Positions 6,453 through 8,909 of a stretch of 8,909 nucleotides of DNA are shown here, piece after piece. The stretch is from Prevotella sp. (GTDB lineage: Bacteria; Bacteroidota; Bacteroidia; Bacteroidales; Bacteroidaceae): contig JAIJUV010000101.1 in assembly GCA_022732315.1 (NCBI GenBank), forward strand, positions 1 to 8,909, read 5' to 3'. A program made the position numbers and the translations under genes. The stretch's first letter is position 1. Every line of letters begins with the position of its first letter. Below the pieces are notes generated by a model, which did not search any database, was not told the origin of the DNA, and was given only the letters and a program-made list of their open reading frames with translations.

Positions 6453-6610
6453 CAACCGAAATCAAACAAATAGTCATCGAAACATTCGAAAGACTATCAA
6501 AAAGTCAAGTCTCGAAAGAGGCAAGACCGGAAAAAAGTCGAATCTCAAGATAGAAGAGATAAGACGTGAGAGATAGAAGAAGAGTATTCAAACTTAAAGG
6601 ACAACGCAAA

Positions 6611-7456
6611 ATGAAAGAAACAGTTCATTTCACAAAAATGCAGGGAGCGGGTAACGACTACATCTATGTAGATACCCAGCTGTACGACATACCCGACCCA
6701 GAAAAGGCAGCCATAGCCTGGAGTGCTTACCACACAGGCATTGGAAGCGATGGACTGGTTCTCATCGGAAAACCGCAGGATGGCAGAAGAGCAGACTACT
6801 CGATGCGCATCTTCAACGCCGATGGTTCTGAAGCAATGATGTGCGGCAACGCTAGCCGATGCATCGGAAAGTATCTTTATGAAAAAGGACTGACCCGAAA
6901 GGAAACAATCCGACTGGAGACGCTATCAGGCATCAAAATTTTGAAATTGCATCTTCAGGATAACAAGAAAGTTGTGGATTCAGTAACAGTGGATATGCTG
7001 AAACCAAGATTGGAAAATCCAGAGCAGTTTATCGGTCCTTCAGTACTCGAAGCCGACGGAAGAATCTTCGAAGGCACTTACGTTTGCATGGGCAATCCGC
7101 ATTTCGTTACCTTCGTGGATGACATCGACTCCATCGACATTGCCCATTACGGCAAGATACTGGAAAGAGACCAGGCTTTTCCGCAGCGCTGCAACATCGA
7201 ATTCGCGCAGGTTACTGATTCTGACATTATAAGAACACGAGTTTGGGAAAGGGGAAGCGGAATTACAATGGCTTGTGGAACAGGAGCTTGTGCCACAGCC
7301 GTAGCCGCAGCCCTGACCAAGCGTGCTTCAAGAAAAAGCCAGATTGTGATGGATGGCGGAACGCTCCACATTGAATACAGCGAGGCAGACGACCATGTAT
7401 ACATGACGGGACCTGCCGCCTTCGCCTTTGAAGGAGAAATTGAGATTCCAGAATAA
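6611..7456 (+). CDS. dapF: Diaminopimelate epimerase
   Basis: A 281-residue cytosolic enzyme that converts LL-diaminopimelate to meso-diaminopimelate for peptidoglycan and lysine, without cofactor, using two cysteines. The N-terminal motif is [13 protein letters not shown] (9-21). The first catalytic cysteine is C78 in [16 protein letters not shown], and the second is C222 in [21 protein letters not shown] (161-171) and WERGSGIT (212-219) are also family motifs. The position after CGN is Ala (A81), where most DapF proteins have Gly. I chose ATG at 6611 because AAAGGA lies 9 bases upstream and the family N-terminus starts there; a GTG at 6566 would add 15 residues with no family match. It is followed after 91 bases by dapL, which makes its substrate, so the two steps are adjacent and probably in one transcript. 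Confidence 0.97.
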   Translation: MKETVHFTKMQGAGNDYIYVDTQLYDIPDPEKAAIAWSAYHTGIGSDGLVLIGKPQDGRRADYSMRIFNADGSEAMMCGNASRCIGKYLYEKGLTRKETIRLETLSGIKILKLHLQDNKKVVDSVTVDMLKPRLENPEQFIGPSVLEADGRIFEGTYVCMGNPHFVTFVDDIDSIDIAHYGKILERDQAFPQRCNIEFAQVTDSDIIRTRVWERGSGITMACGTGACATAVAAALTKRASRKSQIVMDGGTLHIEYSEADDHVYMTGPAAFAFEGEIEIPE

Positions 7457-7547
7457 ATAAGAGCAAACTTAAATAATAATAAGGTTGATGAAGATACATC
7501 AGAAAAAGAGATATCTGAAGAGACCGCAATAAAAGGAGAACAAAAAT

Positions 7548-8780
7548 ATGGCATTAGTTAATGAACATTTTCTGAAGTTGGCCAACAATTACTTGTTTGC
7601 CGACATCGCAAAGAAGGTGAAAGCCTACAAGATTGCCCACCCTAAGCAGCGGGTAATCAGTCTGGGCATCGGTGACGTAACCCAGCCTCTCTGCCCTGCC
7701 GTCATCAAGGCGATGCACAAGGCAGTGGATGAGATGGCAGTACAGGCTTCCTTCCGTGGCTATGGTCCGGAGCGAGGTTACGACTTCCTCCGCGAGGCTA
7801 TCATCAAGAACGACTTCCTGCCTCGTGGCATCCATCTCGACGCCAACGAGGTATTCGTAAACGACGGAGCCAAGAGCGATACAGGAAATATCCAGGAGAT
7901 TTTGAGATGGGATAACAACATCGGTGTCACCGACCCGATCTATCCGGTTTACATCGACTCTAACGTGATGATTGGCAGAGCGGGAGTCTTTGAGAACGGC
8001 AAGTGGAGCAACGTAACCTACATGCCATGTGATGAGAGCGACGACTTCATCCCTCAGATTCCAGACCACCGTGTGGATATGATTTATCTCTGCTATCCAA
8101 ACAACCCAACAGGTACGGTCATCTCGAAGGAAGAACTCAGAAAATGGGTTAACTACGCTATCAAGAACGAGAGCATCATCCTCTATGATGCTGCCTACGA
8201 GGCATACATCACCGACCCGGAAATTCCACATTCTATCTACGAGATTCGTGGAGCAAGAAAGGTGGCGATAGAATTCCACAGCTATTCAAAGACAGCCGGT
8301 TTCACCGGTGTGCGCTGCGGTTACACCATCGTCCCTAAGGAGTTGAAAGCAAAGACATTGTCGGGTGAGGAAGTGGCATTGAATCCAATTTGGGACCGCC
8401 GCCAGTGCACCAAGTTCAATGGTACAAGCTATATCAGCCAGCGTGCTGCCGAAGCCATCTACACCCCTGAGGGCAAGGAACAGGTGAAGGCAACCATCAA
8501 CTACTATATGGAGAATGCCCACTTCATGAGAGCAGAGCTCCAGAAGCTCGGCTTGAAGGTTTATGGTGGCGAGAATGCCCCATATATCTGGGTAAAGACT
8601 CCAAACAACACGCCAAGCTGGAAATTCTTCGAAGAGATGCTTTATGGCGCCAGCGTAGTCTGCACCCCAGGTGTCGGCTTCGGTCCATCAGGCGAAGGCT
8701 ACATCCGACTCACCGCCTTCGGCGAGCATGAGGACTGCAAGGAAGCCATGGAGAGAATTGCCAAGTGGCTGGGAAAATAA
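7548..8780 (+). CDS. dapL: LL-diaminopimelate aminotransferase
   Basis: A 410-residue PLP-dependent class I/II aminotransferase that turns tetrahydrodipicolinate directly into LL-diaminopimelate with glutamate as amino donor, bypassing the succinyl or acetyl intermediates. The family N-terminus is visible (NYLFADIAKKVKAY, 14-27), followed by SLGIGDVTQPLCP (38-50) and FRGYGPERGYDFLREAI (69-85). VNDGAKSD (104-111), CYPNNPTG (182-189) and YDAAYEAY (213-220, with D214 and Y217) follow. The PLP lysine is K248 in SYSKTAGFTGVRCGY, and the carboxylate-binding arginine is R387 in GYIRLTAFG. The start is fixed by AAAGGAG nine bases before ATG. It sits between dapF and a glutamine synthetase gene, linking diaminopimelate synthesis with nitrogen assimilation. 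No terminator is visible in the 56 bases before glnN. Confidence 0.97.
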   Translation: MALVNEHFLKLANNYLFADIAKKVKAYKIAHPKQRVISLGIGDVTQPLCPAVIKAMHKAVDEMAVQASFRGYGPERGYDFLREAIIKNDFLPRGIHLDANEVFVNDGAKSDTGNIQEILRWDNNIGVTDPIYPVYIDSNVMIGRAGVFENGKWSNVTYMPCDESDDFIPQIPDHRVDMIYLCYPNNPTGTVISKEELRKWVNYAIKNESIILYDAAYEAYITDPEIPHSIYEIRGARKVAIEFHSYSKTAGFTGVRCGYTIVPKELKAKTLSGEEVALNPIWDRRQCTKFNGTSYISQRAAEAIYTPEGKEQVKATINYYMENAHFMRAELQKLGLKVYGGENAPYIWVKTPNNTPSWKFFEEMLYGASVVCTPGVGFGPSGEGYIRLTAFGEHEDCKEAMERIAKWLGK

Positions 8781-8836
8781 ACATTCCAACAAATTATAAA
8801 ACATTAGAATATCAGAAATTTTAAAATATATAAGGT

Positions 8837-8909
8837 ATGAGCAACTTAAGATTTGAAGCTGTTTCAGAGGCTTCCAAGAGAAAGCCTGTTGAGGTAACCG
8901 CTCCTAGCG
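8837..8909 (+). CDS. glnN: Glutamine synthetase type III, N-terminal 24 codons
   Basis: The frame from ATG at 8837 reads MSNLRFEAVSEASKRKPVEV and continues open to the right edge. It closely resembles the N-terminus I know from Bacteroides type III glutamine synthetase (MSKMRFFALQELSNRKPLEI). The full protein would be about 730 residues and makes glutamine from glutamate, ammonium and ATP. It lies 56 bases after dapL on the same strand, with AAGG close to the ATG, so read-through from the dap promoter is possible; no separate TAnnTTTG promoter is evident in the gap. The catalytic region lies outside the window. Confidence 0.85.
   Translation, partial: MSNLRFEAVSEASKRKPVEVTAPS

Noticed and set aside
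6566..6610. GTG at 6566 as the dapF start
   Set aside because: The added residues match nothing in DapF, while ATG 6611 has AAAGGA nine bases upstream and starts at the family N-terminus.
6117..6610. Sigma-54 promoter for the nitrogen genes
   Set aside because: No TGGC-N8-TTGC type pair was found on either strand; good TTG/TAnnTTTG promoters are present instead.
6459..6610. Lysine riboswitch before dapF
   Set aside because: The purine-rich sequence lacks the paired helices and conserved core expected for that class.
7489..7533. 14-codon frame (ATG at 7489) between dapF and dapL
   Set aside because: No convincing ribosome site, very short and lysine-rich; nothing supports translation.
7554..8279. 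241-codon open frame antisense to dapL
   Set aside because: Shadow of a conserved enzyme gene; no recognisable domain and no ribosome site.

Overview
The window looks like chromosome of a gut Bacteroidota species, most likely Prevotella/Segatella (copri-like). The evidence is the Bacteroidota-type promoters (TTG, 19-20 bases, TAnnTTTG), weak or absent Shine-Dalgarno sequences in A-rich leaders, the start of a type III glutamine synthetase very close to the Bacteroides GlnN N-terminus, and the DapL route to diaminopimelate. This assignment rests on motifs and remembered family sequences, not on a search.

The left half (about 1-4266) is accessory. On the minus strand, reading right to left, it has an XRE/ImmA-IrrE regulator-protease (549-1541), a remnant of an AlbA_2/ATPase/winged-helix gene with an internal deletion that begins 3 bases after it (83-545), and the first 23 codons of an unrecognised gene running off the left edge. 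On the plus strand there is an exported SGNH/GDSL hydrolase (1839-2516), the orphaned C-terminal end of an abortive-infection (Abi_C-type) protein (2554-2739, pseudogene), and an intact AlbA_2/GHKL-ATPase/winged-helix protein (2788-4266). The broken and the intact AlbA_2 genes each carry a different 12-base tandem repeat, coding for a different four-residue linker, just before a homologous C-terminal winged helix. This part reads as a site of turnover of defence and regulatory genes. I do not see a complete new multi-gene system in it.

The right half (4379-8909) is a core nitrogen-assimilation block. On the minus strand is a glnK-amt pair: a P-II signalling protein and an ammonium channel. 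Divergently on the plus strand are dapF, dapL and the start of glnN. A convergent stem-loop (4319-4351) separates amt from the accessory half. The 494-base divergent region holds a well-spaced promoter for each side, two near-identical 13-base palindromes (TTACAAWTTGTAA) 32 bases apart between the promoters, and a second pair of direct repeats 31 bases apart in the glnK leader.

Functionally, Amt admits ammonium under P-II control, GlnN fixes it into glutamine, and DapL takes an amino group from glutamate to make LL-diaminopimelate. DapF converts that to the meso form for peptidoglycan and lysine. The arrangement suggests shared nitrogen-responsive control of ammonium capture and diaminopimelate synthesis; that coupling is inference.
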